A stretch of 64,000 bases of DNA. Origin: an uncultured Pedobacter sp. Its GTDB lineage: Bacteria > Bacteroidota > Bacteroidia > Sphingobacteriales > Sphingobacteriaceae. The DNA is taken from NCBI RefSeq assembly GCF_946480185.1, contig NZ_CAMLIG010000002.1, positions 186,001-250,000 on the forward strand, written 5' to 3'. Below are positions 24,234 through 33,373 of the stretch, piece after piece (the first letter of the stretch is position 1; each line of letters starts with the position of its first letter). The notes under the pieces are model-generated. The model searched no databases and had not been told where the DNA came from. It worked only from the letters and a program-made list of their open reading frames with translations. Made by a program: the position numbers and the translations under genes.

Positions 24234-26453
24234 ATGCCATATAAAAAGCTGCCTTTTTTTTATCAATTTGACCAGATGGACTGTGGTTCCGCCTGTTTAA
24301 GAATGATTACAAAGTTTTATGGGAAAAATTATTCAGCGAAGACTATTCGGGAAAAATGTTTTATTACAAGAGACGGGAGCTCTTTGCTCGGAATCAGTGA
24401 TGCAGCAGAATCGCTCGGTTTACATACGTTAGGTGCCAAACTTAGTTATGAACAACTGTTAAATGATGCTACTTTTCCTTGTATAGCGCATTGGAAGCAA
24501 ATGCATTATGTAGTCATCTATAAAGTGAAAACTTCTAATTTCTTTTTGCGAAGAGAAGATCAAATTATCATAGCAGATCCAACCATCGGAATAGTTAAAT
24601 ATAAAGCTAGTGAATTCAAAAAGTCGTGGTTATCTTCTACACAAGATGGGATTAAACATGGCATTTGCCTTTTGCTCGAACCGACCCCAGAATTTTATAA
24701 GAATCCGGATGAAAAACTGGATAAAGTCACCTTCGAATATCTATTCTCTTATTTGAAGCCGTATAAGTATCTAGTATTTCAATTGTTAGTAAGTTTTATC
24801 GTTAGTAGTATATTTATATTTATAGCTCCGTTTTTAGCGCAGTCTGTTGTCGACAGAGGGGTTAATCTAAAAGACGTCTCATTTTTAACAATAATTTTAA
24901 TTGCCCAAGTTTTTTTAACTATCGGAAGTGCAAGCATAAGTTTCATTCGTGGATGGATAATGTTGCATCTCACAACAAGGGTTAATATTTCCTTGATTTC
25001 TAATTTTATAATGAATTTAATGAGGTTGCCCGTTGCATTTTTCGACTCCAAGATGACCGGAGATATAATACAGAGGATTGGAGATAATAAAAGAATTCAA
25101 AGCTTTTTAACTTCCAGTGCGATCAGTGTGATTTTTTCTTTGATAAATTTTATTGTGTTCAGCATAATAATCGCGGTCTATAACTTGAAAGTATTTACAG
25201 TTTTTTCAATAGGAACTATTTTTTATGTCTTATGGATTAGATATTTTCTTAAGTATCGGCGTACGCTTGATTATCGAAAATTCGCACAACAGGCAATTAA
25301 TCAAAGCAATATTATTCAGCTGGTTTCGGCTATGCAGGAAATAAAACTTAATAATATCGAAAAACAAAAAAGATGGGAATGGGAAAAGATTCAGGCATCT
25401 ATTTTCAAAATAGATGTTAAAGGACTGATGATTGAACAGTACCAATCCGCAGGCGGACTATTAATAAACAGTTTAAAAAATGTGTTAATAACATACTTAG
25501 TGGCGCTTTCTGTGATAAATGGCGAAATGACGCTGGGTATGATGATATCAGTGCAATATATCATTGGACAATTGAACGGTCCGATCCAATCACTAGTGTC
25601 ATTTATCCAGAGTTGGCAAGATGCCAAAATAAGTTTAGAGAGATTAAGCGAGATTCAAAACAAAGATCTAGAAAATAAAGAAGGAGCAGAAAACCTGTTA
25701 AAATCAGATTATAACAAAGACATAAAATTAAAAAATGTTTCCTTTCAATACGAAGGAAGTAGGTCACCGTATGTTTTGAGAAATTTAACATTAACAATTC
25801 CCTTTAACAAAGTGACTGCGATCGTTGGAAGCAGCGGAAGCGGAAAAACTACATTGTTAAAACTTTTGATGGGATTTTATCCAATAGAAAACGGAGAAAT
25901 AATAATTGGAGACAGTCCGCTATCAAACTTTCATCCAACGGCATGGCGAGACTGTCTAGGAGTGGTATTGCAAGAAAGCCATATATTTTCTGATACTATC
26001 GCAAATAATATTATAATGGGTGATGAATTTCCAGATAAAGCAAAGCTCGTAAATGCAGTTAAATCCGCCCGAATCCTTGATTTTATTAACTCACTTCCAC
26101 TTGGTTATAACACCAAAATAGGCGAAACCGGAAATGGAATTAGTCAAGGGCAACGACAGAGAATCTTAATTGCAAGAGCTATGTATAAAGATCCGAAGCT
26201 CTTACTTTTTGACGAAGCTACTAACGCCTTGGACGCTAATAATGAACTTGCAATAATGACAAACTTAAAAGTTTTTTTTAAAGAAAAAACGGTCGTTATT
26301 GTTGGGCATAGATTAAGTACAGTAAAAAATGCTGATAATATAATCGTTCTTGAAAAGGGAGAAATAGTCGAGCAAGGAACGCATTCTGAATTGTGTGACA
26401 GAAAAGGGTTTTATTATAAACTTGTAAAAAATCAGTTAGAATTGGCAAGGTAA
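24234..26453 (+). CDS. lanT: Peptidase-containing ABC transporter LanT (C39 peptidase, 739 aa)
   Basis: This is a bacteriocin-type exporter that cuts the leader after Gly-Gly and pumps out the core peptide. Residues 1-135 form the C39 peptidase with Cys17 (DQMDCGSACL), His91 (MHYVVI) and Asp115 (IADPTIG) as the catalytic triad. Residues about 175-460 are the six-helix ABC transmembrane domain. The nucleotide-binding domain has Walker A GSSGSGKTT near 530, the signature ISQGQRQR near 637, Walker B LLLFDEATNALD near 660 and His in VGHRLS near 692. All key residues are present. The HlyD-like gene follows 11 bases later. The double-glycine leader of the LanA at 13778 is the expected substrate. 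Confidence 0.95.
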   Translation: MPYKKLPFFYQFDQMDCGSACLRMITKFYGKNYSAKTIREKCFITRDGSSLLGISDAAESLGLHTLGAKLSYEQLLNDATFPCIAHWKQMHYVVIYKVKTSNFFLRREDQIIIADPTIGIVKYKASEFKKSWLSSTQDGIKHGICLLLEPTPEFYKNPDEKLDKVTFEYLFSYLKPYKYLVFQLLVSFIVSSIFIFIAPFLAQSVVDRGVNLKDVSFLTIILIAQVFLTIGSASISFIRGWIMLHLTTRVNISLISNFIMNLMRLPVAFFDSKMTGDIIQRIGDNKRIQSFLTSSAISVIFSLINFIVFSIIIAVYNLKVFTVFSIGTIFYVLWIRYFLKYRRTLDYRKFAQQAINQSNIIQLVSAMQEIKLNNIEKQKRWEWEKIQASIFKIDVKGLMIEQYQSAGGLLINSLKNVLITYLVALSVINGEMTLGMMISVQYIIGQLNGPIQSLVSFIQSWQDAKISLERLSEIQNKDLENKEGAENLLKSDYNKDIKLKNVSFQYEGSRSPYVLRNLTLTIPFNKVTAIVGSSGSGKTTLLKLLMGFYPIENGEIIIGDSPLSNFHPTAWRDCLGVVLQESHIFSDTIANNIIMGDEFPDKAKLVNAVKSARILDFINSLPLGYNTKIGETGNGISQGQRQRILIARAMYKDPKLLLFDEATNALDANNELAIMTNLKVFFKEKTVVIVGHRLSTVKNADNIIVLEKGEIVEQGTHSELCDRKGFYYKLVKNQLELAR

Positions 26454-26464
26454 TTAAAGTTCTT

Positions 26465-27796
26465 ATGAAAAATGAAAGTAAAGAGAAGGCACCAGATTTC
26501 GAATTAGCTTCGGAAGAATTACAAGAAATATTAGGTGCTGTCCCCCCTTCAGTTGTGAAGTATGGAGCTACATTATTATTTCTATTTTTAGGAATTATAA
26601 TTCTATTCAGTTTTTTCATAAAATATCCTGATACCGTGAACTCCGAAATATTACTCGTTTCAACACCACCGTCTGCAACGATTGTAGCTAAACAAACTGC
26701 GACAATAGAAAGAATTCTGACTTCAAATGAAGCTTCCGTAAACAAAGATGACGTAATTATAGTTTTAAAGAGCACTTCCAATTATAACGATACTCAGATA
26801 TTAAACAAAAAGTTGCAACTACTTTCACAACAGCTACTTACCCAATCCGTTAACCTTCCTGATTTCAGTGGAAAGCTAGAACTGGGCGATATCCAAATTG
26901 CGTTCGTTTCATTTTTAGCAAAATATAACGATTATCGGCAGTATCTAAAGTTAAATATTATTGGCTTGCAAATAGAATCATTAAAAATTCAGCTTTCAGC
27001 TCGCAACGCACTCTATAGGAATCTTTCTACTCAATTGATCAATAAAGAAAAAATATTTTCGTTACTAAAAGCCGACTTCCTTAGAGATTCGATGTTAGTA
27101 CTAGACCTGAGTATTTCACGCTCCGAATTTGAAAAATCTTCATCTAACATTCTTCAGGCAAAGAATGACTTAGAAAGTCTACGAGCTAATATAATAAACA
27201 GTCAGACCGAAATAGCTGAGGTGAAGTTTAAGATATTAGACCTTGAAGCCCAGAAATTGGAGAAAACTAATCAGCTGAAAACCGCGGTGGAGTTTTCAAT
27301 CAAAGAATTGAGAAATGCGATAAATAATTGGGAAAATCAATTTTTAATTAAATCTCCTATTGATGGAAAAGTTAGCTTCACCAATTATTGGGCTTTAAAC
27401 CAAAATATAGAACAAGGTAAAGCAATTTGCAAAGTTGTGCCTAAAAATCATGGACAGATAATAGGTCGGCTTAAATTCCCCTTGACTGGCTCCGCCAAAG
27501 TCCTTCGTGGTCAGACTGTGATAGTCAAACTTTATAATTATCCATACTTGGAATATGGCTTTCTGAAAGGGAAAATAGAATCGATATCCTTAACTCCTGA
27601 TACCGAAGACGGCCAATCCTATTACACGGCGGAAGTATCTTTTCCAGAGGGCTTATTAACAAGTTATAATAAGCGTCTACCGTTTAGTCAAGAAATGCAA
27701 GGAAGTGGCGAAATAATTACTAAAAAAATAAACCTTTTCGAGAGAATAGTTAGGCCTTTTGAAATAGAGATTGGAACTCAAACTGATAAATATTGA
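26465..27796 (+). CDS. HlyD-family secretion adaptor (443 aa)
   Basis: A periplasmic adaptor protein that links the ABC exporter to an outer-membrane channel. One N-terminal membrane span (ATLLFLFLGIIILFSFFI, near 40-57) is followed by a lipoyl/barrel-sandwich half-motif, a long coiled coil (about 110-290), the second half-motif (FLIKSPIDGKVSFTNYWALNQNIEQGKAICKVVP, near 293) and a beta-barrel domain. The composition and order are typical of Bacteroidota bacteriocin HlyD proteins. It lies 11 bases after lanT. No TolC-like outer-membrane gene is in the cluster, so a host channel is presumably borrowed. Confidence 0.9.
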   Translation: MKNESKEKAPDFELASEELQEILGAVPPSVVKYGATLLFLFLGIIILFSFFIKYPDTVNSEILLVSTPPSATIVAKQTATIERILTSNEASVNKDDVIIVLKSTSNYNDTQILNKKLQLLSQQLLTQSVNLPDFSGKLELGDIQIAFVSFLAKYNDYRQYLKLNIIGLQIESLKIQLSARNALYRNLSTQLINKEKIFSLLKADFLRDSMLVLDLSISRSEFEKSSSNILQAKNDLESLRANIINSQTEIAEVKFKILDLEAQKLEKTNQLKTAVEFSIKELRNAINNWENQFLIKSPIDGKVSFTNYWALNQNIEQGKAICKVVPKNHGQIIGRLKFPLTGSAKVLRGQTVIVKLYNYPYLEYGFLKGKIESISLTPDTEDGQSYYTAEVSFPEGLLTSYNKRLPFSQEMQGSGEIITKKINLFERIVRPFEIEIGTQTDKY

Positions 27797-27828
27797 ACCT
27801 CTCAAAAAAGAAAAAATCTGTTCATACC

Positions 27829-27857
27829 TTGACTAACTGTTTGCTACAATATATTTA
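27829..27857 (+). promoter_or_regulatory. Candidate Bacteroidota promoter after hlyD
   Basis: TTG (27829-27831) is followed after 18 bases by TATATTTA (27850-27857), one base off TAnnTTTG. It lies 18 bases before the short frame at 27875. Confidence 0.4.
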
Positions 27858-27874
27858 GATTTTAAAAAAGTTCA

Positions 27875-27976
27875 ATGAAAACATTTTTCAAAAACAACGT
27901 AGCCTTTTTGAGATTTGTGAGAGACACACAGCACTTTCGGCAATCTAACGACGAAATTGCAATCTTGTTGTGTTAA
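27875..27976 (+). pseudogene. Short relic resembling an XRE repressor N-terminus (33 codons)
   Basis: ATG 27875 opens 33 codons to TAA at 27974-27976. The start MKTFFKNNVAFLRFVRDTQ has the look of XRE regulators, which often open FFSKNLKFLRK before the HTH, but the HTH itself does not follow. It lies behind a promoter-like sequence. It may be a truncated regulator or a chance frame. Confidence 0.25.
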
Positions 27977-28888
27977 AGAATTAGTTTTAACCTCAATTAA
28001 GACAAGAGTAAGGATTGTTAAACAGATTTTTAAATTTACAGATCTGATTTATTAGCATAACATTCATTTCAAGCAATTGAGAGAGAAAGCAAACTCCACT
28101 GGGTTCTGTTAGTGTTAGGCTAATAATTAACATACTCTTCTCCCGAAAAGGATAAAGATTTTAGAAGCTATTTAAAAATATAGGAAGAAGAAAGCGATAA
28201 AAGAGGCGGCTACCGAGGTATAAAATATCTCGAACACTTATTGACGTTTTTGCGAGGTGGTAAAAGCGTACCCGGTAAAGCCAGTAAGGAACCAAAAGTG
28301 ATGATTACACCAGGATGTTAGATCTCCCATTTCCATACACTCCGTTGAGTTCAAGTTCAAAGTGTGCTTCGCTTCATGAAGAATCGGATAATTCTGATTT
28401 TAACGAGTTGCTTACTTTCAGATTGAGGACTCTCTTTAGTAGTTTCTTTTTGAGATTTTTCGAATCTTTTGAGAACTTCATTCATTCAATCCATTTTTTT
28501 AGTTCTTTCTTTTGATAATTCGTATTACCGGAGTCTTATGCTCCGTATATCGCAAGTATTAGTCAGTCACAATAGAGGTAATAGCAGGGATGGACATCTC
28601 TGCAATGCAAAATAATTTAAAAGCAATCAACTGGGAAATAAGGTCATCCTATTTTCCAACGGTTTTAAAAATGATAGAGTAAATCTCGAACGAGAAGATA
28701 TAGGTGAAAGAAATTCGATTAACTATTAGCTATGGAATAATACTTAAACTGCTAATTTATGCAGAAGGAATCTCTGTTAGAAAGCCAAATAACAGATTTA
28801 AAAAGTCCGTCTATCGAGCACTAGTGTGTTGGTCTTCTTGACATAGTATATACATACGCAGAACGGAGGTTGAAAATTGGAGACGATA

Positions 28889-29158
28889 TTAGATTTTATT
28901 AAAAGTTACCTCACGCCCTTGTTTTTCTTTTTTCTCACGGGAATAAACCCATAACGACAACAGTCCAAAGATAATCAGTGCGTAGGCAATCCATTTGCCG
29001 ACCTTTTCAATAAATTTAATTGCGACCGACTTTTCATAAGAGGAAAAACCCTCTGTCCCCATAGGGCTGCGTCTGTAAAACTTTCTTCGGTTAATCCAGT
29101 AACGAAGCCCCAGGCCCAAAACCAAAAATATAATCCCTATAACCAATGATGCAACCAT
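28889..29158 (-). CDS. Small two-span membrane protein at the end of the tra module (89 aa)
   Basis: The product has two hydrophobic helices (VASLVIGIIFLVLGLGLRYW near the start; WIAYALIIFGLLSLWVY near 53-69) separated by a basic loop, and a charged tail. Similar proteins sit at the distal end of tra operons in Bacteroidota ICEs, without an established role. It lies beyond the terminator at 29240-29261 and thus may have separate expression or depend on readthrough. Confidence 0.6.
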   Translation of the reverse strand: MVASLVIGIIFLVLGLGLRYWINRRKFYRRSPMGTEGFSSYEKSVAIKFIEKVGKWIAYALIIFGLLSLWVYSREKKEKQGREVTFNKI

Positions 29159-29230
29159 AACAAAAACATTTTATCTCCATTTTTTTGAATTTACAAAAAA
29201 TATTGGCTTAGCACACCGAAAAATCAATTG

Positions 29231-29261
29231 AATAAAAAAATCCTGCCACAATAGGCAGGAT
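29231..29261 (-). terminator. Rho-independent terminator after traQ
   Basis: ATCCTGCC (29240-29247) pairs with GGCAGGAT (29254-29261), loop 6 bases. On the minus strand the stem is followed by seven T residues (29233-29239). It lies 6 bases past the traQ stop and marks the main end of the tra operon. Confidence 0.85.
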
Positions 29262-29266
29262 CTCTA

Positions 29267-29716
29267 TTAATCATTACTATTAAACTGAAAGCTCATTTGC
29301 TTTTCGTTCCCGAAGCTGTCCGAAATCCAAACATCAAAGGCTTGTGATACGGCAGACGTTGAAGTGTAGTACAAACGGAACTGCTCCGTTGGCAATGGGT
29401 ACAGATCGTTCGACAGGTACGGAGGTTCATCGTAATACCTTAACGTTCCCTGCCCGTCAAATTGGAAATAACGGAGGTAATATTGCGTATTTTGGTAGTT
29501 GCCTGTACGCTGTATGGTAATGCGTATTTCTACCGTATGCCCGTTGGCTATGTCTTTCGGCACAGGCATTACATTGACCTCGAAAGGAAAATTGTTCTGT
29601 ATTTCAAGTTCATCATCTTTGCTACAAGATACCAAAATAAACGAAGCTGTGAGGATAACCAGAAATACATAGAATGGCAGTAGTCCTGTTCTGAATTTAT
29701 TGAATATTGCTATCAT
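29267..29716 (-). CDS. traQ: Conjugative transfer protein TraQ (DUF3872)
   Basis: This 149-residue protein has an N-terminal hydrophobic segment ending in VILTASFILVSCSKDD, a lipoprotein-type signal with Cys in an LVSC lipobox. It is followed by a beta-rich domain (FPFEVNVMPVPKDIANGHTVEIRI, then QYYLRYFQFDGQGTL) characteristic of TraQ/DUF3872. The role is in transfer-apparatus assembly at the outer side of the cell envelope. It is the last gene before the operon terminator; traP (primase) is absent from this position. Confidence 0.88.
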   Translation of the reverse strand: MIAIFNKFRTGLLPFYVFLVILTASFILVSCSKDDELEIQNNFPFEVNVMPVPKDIANGHTVEIRITIQRTGNYQNTQYYLRYFQFDGQGTLRYYDEPPYLSNDLYPLPTEQFRLYYTSTSAVSQAFDVWISDSFGNEKQMSFQFNSND

Positions 29717-29728
29717 TATTTTTACATT

Positions 29729-30289
29729 TTAAAAGTTAAACCTTAATCCCACGCCTGCGGACGGTCGGAACTGTTCCAAATCCGTACCCCACAAGACCTT
29801 GGTACGCCCTTTCAGGACAAACACAAAACGGTCTGATAGGTAGGTTTCAAACGTGAGTCGTCCGCCGGCCCCGTAGATGAAACTATCCTCGCTCAAAATC
29901 TTTGCTCCATCGTACAGCATTGCTTCGCCACGATTGATGCTTTCATAACCGACTACGCCCGTTATTCCGAAGTTCAGCGTGATGTTTTTTCGGGCATCGC
30001 CCAACAGGAAGAAGCTGTAACCACCCTCTGCGGTATAGGTTTCCTGCGGTATGCGAATGTCCTTGTAATCGTGGTATTGGTGCGTGTATTCCAGTCCCCA
30101 TAGCTGATAATTACCGTTCTTGCCGTTTACGGTCATACCAAGATTGATATAATAATCATTACCGATTTTATCATCGGACAATACACCTGCATTCATTTCC
30201 AGACCTTTCTGTTTGGGCAACATCCTTTGTGCCTGTGCAACCGTGATGGCCACAAAGAGTAGCATCACGGTATAGATATATTTTTTCAT
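29729..30289 (-). CDS. traO: Conjugative transfer protein TraO
   Basis: A 186-residue secreted protein: signal peptide MKKYIYTVMLLFVAITVAQA, then a beta-barrel-like body with alternating aromatic residues (YYINLGMTVNGKNGNYQLWGLEYTH..., GVGLRFNF at the end, with a terminal Phe as in outer-membrane proteins). It matches the TraO family of Bacteroidota transposons. It is 26 bases after traN and 12 bases before traQ. Confidence 0.88.
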   Translation of the reverse strand: MKKYIYTVMLLFVAITVAQAQRMLPKQKGLEMNAGVLSDDKIGNDYYINLGMTVNGKNGNYQLWGLEYTHQYHDYKDIRIPQETYTAEGGYSFFLLGDARKNITLNFGITGVVGYESINRGEAMLYDGAKILSEDSFIYGAGGRLTFETYLSDRFVFVLKGRTKVLWGTDLEQFRPSAGVGLRFNF

Positions 30290-30315
30290 TTTATTGCTAT
30301 TGTTTTAAAAGGTTA

Positions 30316-31209
30316 TTAAAATTTAAGATGCATATCGCTTATCAATCGGGCTTTGATTAAGTCCAAATTTTCGACTTGCAGGGTTTGATGTCTGCCGCCG
30401 TTTTTCTCAAAGATTTTAATCAGTAATACCTTGTCATCGGCAATGGTAAACTGGTCTAACAGGAACACGTTTTGTTCGGTCGATTTCCCGGCAATGCCGT
30501 CCAATGGTTTGTAAGTTCTCAAAGGAATTAAAGGGCGTTCCTGTACTACGGTGCGCTTGGCTACCTTTTTATCGGCTACTTTGAAACTGATAAAGTCAAT
30601 GTCAAACGGCACATTGGTCTTGTTTCTTACTTCCGTATGGAAATAGTATTTGCCGTTGTGTATGTAAATTCCTTTCAGAACGAACTGTATTCCGAAACTC
30701 TTTGCCCCGATATGCTTTACGATACGCTTGTTGTTCTTGTAAATGGTTTCCAAAAGTAAGCCTGCCAAAGACGGAGAGCTGTTGCCCAATTCTTCGAAAA
30801 GCACATCGTTACCGTTGGCTTTATCTGCCGCTTTCTGCATTGTGAGCAGGTCATAGCTTAACGCTTTGGGATAGGCACTGTAATACACATTGAAGCTGTA
30901 AAAACGTCCGTCATCCGTGATAACGGAAAAGTTGGTTTCCGGTTCAAAATCCCTAACTGATGCTTTTACACGCAGTACGTTTTCCGCATCTTCCGCCTTT
31001 CCGGCAATCAGGTATTCACTGCCCAAATCCACGTAACGAATGGCGGTCGGAAAAATCAGGTGCGAAGTTTTATCGTAGGTTACTTCCATACGGTACGGTT
31101 CTATCCTGCCTAAAGCAAGCGGGGCTTTTATATTATCCTGCGCAAAAGATTGTACGGCAAAGCCGAGTATCAGAGCCAATGCCCAAAAGGTTTTTAGATG
31201 ATTTTTCAT
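30316..31209 (-). CDS. traN: Conjugative transfer protein TraN (VirB9-like, DUF4138)
   Basis: This 297-residue protein has a signal peptide (LALILGFAVQSFAQ) followed by a beta-rich N-terminal domain (IEPYRMEVTYDKTSHLIFPTAI) and a C-terminal domain (GIQFVLKGIYIHNGKYYFHTEV...). This is the DUF4138/TraN pattern, the counterpart of VirB9 in the outer-membrane core of the Bacteroidota secretion channel. An 8-bp hairpin (CTTGTCCT/AGGACAAG, 31243-31265) precedes it after traM. Confidence 0.9.
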   Translation of the reverse strand: MKNHLKTFWALALILGFAVQSFAQDNIKAPLALGRIEPYRMEVTYDKTSHLIFPTAIRYVDLGSEYLIAGKAEDAENVLRVKASVRDFEPETNFSVITDDGRFYSFNVYYSAYPKALSYDLLTMQKAADKANGNDVLFEELGNSSPSLAGLLLETIYKNNKRIVKHIGAKSFGIQFVLKGIYIHNGKYYFHTEVRNKTNVPFDIDFISFKVADKKVAKRTVVQERPLIPLRTYKPLDGIAGKSTEQNVFLLDQFTIADDKVLLIKIFEKNGGRHQTLQVENLDLIKARLISDMHLKF

Positions 31210-31294
31210 TGTCTTTAATATTTAATTTTAATGGTAATGAAGCTTGTCCTATTGCACAGGACAAGTTCCATTGTTTTATTTATTTGATTCAATA

Positions 31295-32629
31295 TTATTG
31301 TTTTGATACCAAGAAGACCTGATAACCTGCCTTTAGGGTAACTTTCGGTGTTCGTACCTTTTTGGTGAAATAGCCCGAAATACCCTGCACCACGCCGCGG
31401 CTAAGGTCTGCGGCAACCTGTTGCCCGGCAGACTGTGCAAGCATTACGCTCGTTCCACCTGTCTGGCTCATATTGCCCGCCATTTCGGTAAGGGCATTCA
31501 TTTCGGGCGAATATGGAACGTACAGGCCTTGCTGTCCGTCCAAATCGTAAATGGCAATATCAACCGGAATGATATTGCCCTCCAGTTCTATTGAGGTAAC
31601 TTTTAGCTGTAACCTGCCATTCTGAAATTTTGCATTAGCCGTTACAATCGTTCCGTTTGGAATTGTACGTTGAGGCGTTTGGGCTGGCTCCAACAGTCGC
31701 AGTCTTACTCCCGTTTCGTCCATAACCGTTTGTGCATCGTGAACACAGGCTCTGATACTGTTTTTTGGGTGTACCGCTTGCTGAATAGAACCTGTGGCGG
31801 TATAAAATCCACGGTTTTAGTTCCTGCTCCGATCGGCTAAAAAATCACTATCCGTAGGCTCACGGTACAGTGCTGACACGGTGTTCTTTCTTTCAGGTGT
31901 AAACGCCACAAAGTGCTCTTTTTGGTTAGTACCCCCAGTTTCCATGGCCGTACCATTATTAGGGTCGGCTTCTCCGGCATTAGTGTTTTTCGGAAGATAT
32001 TTTGATGCCATTTGATAGGACTTCTCCATTAGGGCAAGCTGGTCATCTACGGTTGTAGCAGAAGCCACATCTTTCTCGGCTAATTGTTCCTTTAATTCGT
32101 CCAATTGTCTGCGGAGTTCCATTGTTTCCGCATTGTCGTCCTGATAGAACGACCCCAATGTGCTCTGCATATTGCGATAACTGTTCAGTGCAGGTTTTCC
32201 ATTTCTTTCCGAATTTCTGCCACCACGGCCATAGCTTTGGTCTTCATCGGGATATTCGTCAATCGTCTCATCACTCTCTTCGATAGCCCAATAATCCGAA
32301 AGTGTGGCAAGTGCACTGCGTTTCTCCTGCTCTTTACGCTTCAGTATTTCCTGTTCGTATGCCTTGCCTTTATCTGCAGGCATTCCAGCTCCGGTAGCCT
32401 GTGGTATTGTGTCGTTCAGCCCAATGTTCCCGATGTCTTTTTTATCTTCGGACGGTTTAAATATGAGGTACATACAGCCTACGAAGACAATTCCCATTAA
32501 GCCGAATATGAGTGGCTTTTTCAGCTTTTGAGCTTTGTTCTGTGTACTGTCTTGTAGCACATCAGTGGCTGTTGCCGGGCTTCCTTCCGTTACCAGAACA
32601 ACCGATTTTTTGTTCTCATTTTCTTTCAT
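31295..32629 (-). pseudogene. traM: traM (VirB10-like) interrupted by an in-frame stop
   Basis: TraM is the VirB10-like channel protein that spans inner membrane and periplasm. The first 270 codons (from ATG 32629) give the N-terminal part with one membrane helix (LIFGLMGIVFVGCMYLIF, near 39-56) and a Glu/Gln-rich linker. They end in TAA at 31817-31819. The same frame continues without shift: RN-stop-NRGFYTATGSIQQ... into RLRLLEPAQTPQRTIPNGT and GISGYFTKKVRTPKVTL, the conserved C-terminal domain, to 31295. The family has a Lys, Gln or Arg at the stop position, so a single base change explains it. Unless read through, or the base is a sequence error, transfer should fail. Confidence 0.9.
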
Positions 32630-32903
32630 AAAACTTGTTTTTTAGAATTGTTGATAATGTGTCCTGCAACTTCGCAGGACGTTCGCTTTTTTTGAGGACA
32701 GGGTTTTCAATATGCTCTATGGCCATATTGTTTCCGAATTTTGAGGTATCGTACCATACTTTGAAAATTACCCCTGTGGTCATCAAAAAATAACCGATAA
32801 AGAGGTACAGTGTATATCGGTGCTGTTTCCGCAGGGGCATTGCCCGCCAGCGGTCCTCCAGCTTATCAAAATACCTATCCATATTTGCTCTTAATTTTTT
32901 CAT
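32616..32903 (-). CDS. traL: Conjugative transfer protein TraL (DUF3989)
   Basis: A 95-residue inner-membrane protein with one hydrophobic helix (YTLYLFIGYFLMTTGVIFKVWY, near 31-52) after a basic N-terminus with two Trp, the pattern of TraL/DUF3989. Its stop overlaps the traM start by 14 bases, so the two are translationally coupled. It lies 20 bases after the 145-aa gene. Confidence 0.85.
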   Translation of the reverse strand: MKKLRANMDRYFDKLEDRWRAMPLRKQHRYTLYLFIGYFLMTTGVIFKVWYDTSKFGNNMAIEHIENPVLKKSERPAKLQDTLSTILKNKFYERK

Positions 32904-32923
32904 ACTTTAATGATTATCGGTTG

Positions 32924-33361
32924 TCACATCCTAAACCCTCTTTTTCGGGGAGAGAGCTGTTTTTTAGGCCTTTCGGACACTTGTGCAATAGCTTCCTTTG
33001 CCGTCGGAACCGAACTTGCTGTAAGGCTGGTCAGCTTAGATTGCTTCAGCAACCCTCCGTATTGGCCCATTCGCCTTATGTACATTTCTGTTTCCTGCAA
33101 ATCGAATTTTCCGTTCTCGTACCTTACCCACATATTGCACTCAACCTTTGGCTTGTCTTCGCCATTCCATTCGAGGTAAGTAGATAAATGCAGATGATTT
33201 GCTAATAGCGGAGCTTCTTTGCCGTTGCTCCAAGCCTCCAAAAATTCGCTGATGCTATCCTTTAGCTTGCCAGCGCAACAGCTTTCCGTATGGAAATAAC
33301 CGTCGTAACCTTTATCGGTCAGGGTTTTGGAGAATGTGTCTAAATCAAGTAACTTTTTCAT
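32924..33361 (-). CDS. Hypothetical protein between traK and traL (145 aa)
   Basis: A soluble 145-residue protein with no signal peptide. It has a mixed alpha/beta N-terminal domain (SCCAGKLKDSISEFLEAW, then LHLSTYLEWNGEDKPKVECNMWVRYENGKFDLQETEMYI) and a basic, low-complexity tail (KKQLSPRKRGFRM). It is not one of the CTnDOT tra proteins. Homologues appear in some ICEs at this position. Embedding in the tra operon suggests a role linked to transfer. Family not recognised. Confidence 0.6.
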   Translation of the reverse strand: MKKLLDLDTFSKTLTDKGYDGYFHTESCCAGKLKDSISEFLEAWSNGKEAPLLANHLHLSTYLEWNGEDKPKVECNMWVRYENGKFDLQETEMYIRRMGQYGGLLKQSKLTSLTASSVPTAKEAIAQVSERPKKQLSPRKRGFRM

Positions 33362-33373
33362 GTCTAAAAATTT

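Larger units (their letters stand above)
27797..28888. other. 1.1-kb decayed region between hlyD and the tra module
   Basis: No intact gene is seen. Several short open runs have natural composition and may be fragments: 27875-27976 (listed separately), 28196-28321 reading GGYRGIKYLEHLLTFLRGG, and two overlapping frames near 28590-28740 (MDISAMQNNLKAINWE and NKVILFSNGFKNDR). The frame at 28315-28515 has no family resemblance. The region looks like the worn right edge of the AT-rich cargo block. Confidence 0.45.

Noticed and set aside
28196..28321. Second lanthipeptide precursor suggested by a Gly-Gly followed by a short tail ending in Cys
   Set aside because: No start codon with a leader motif, a stop just upstream, and only one Cys.
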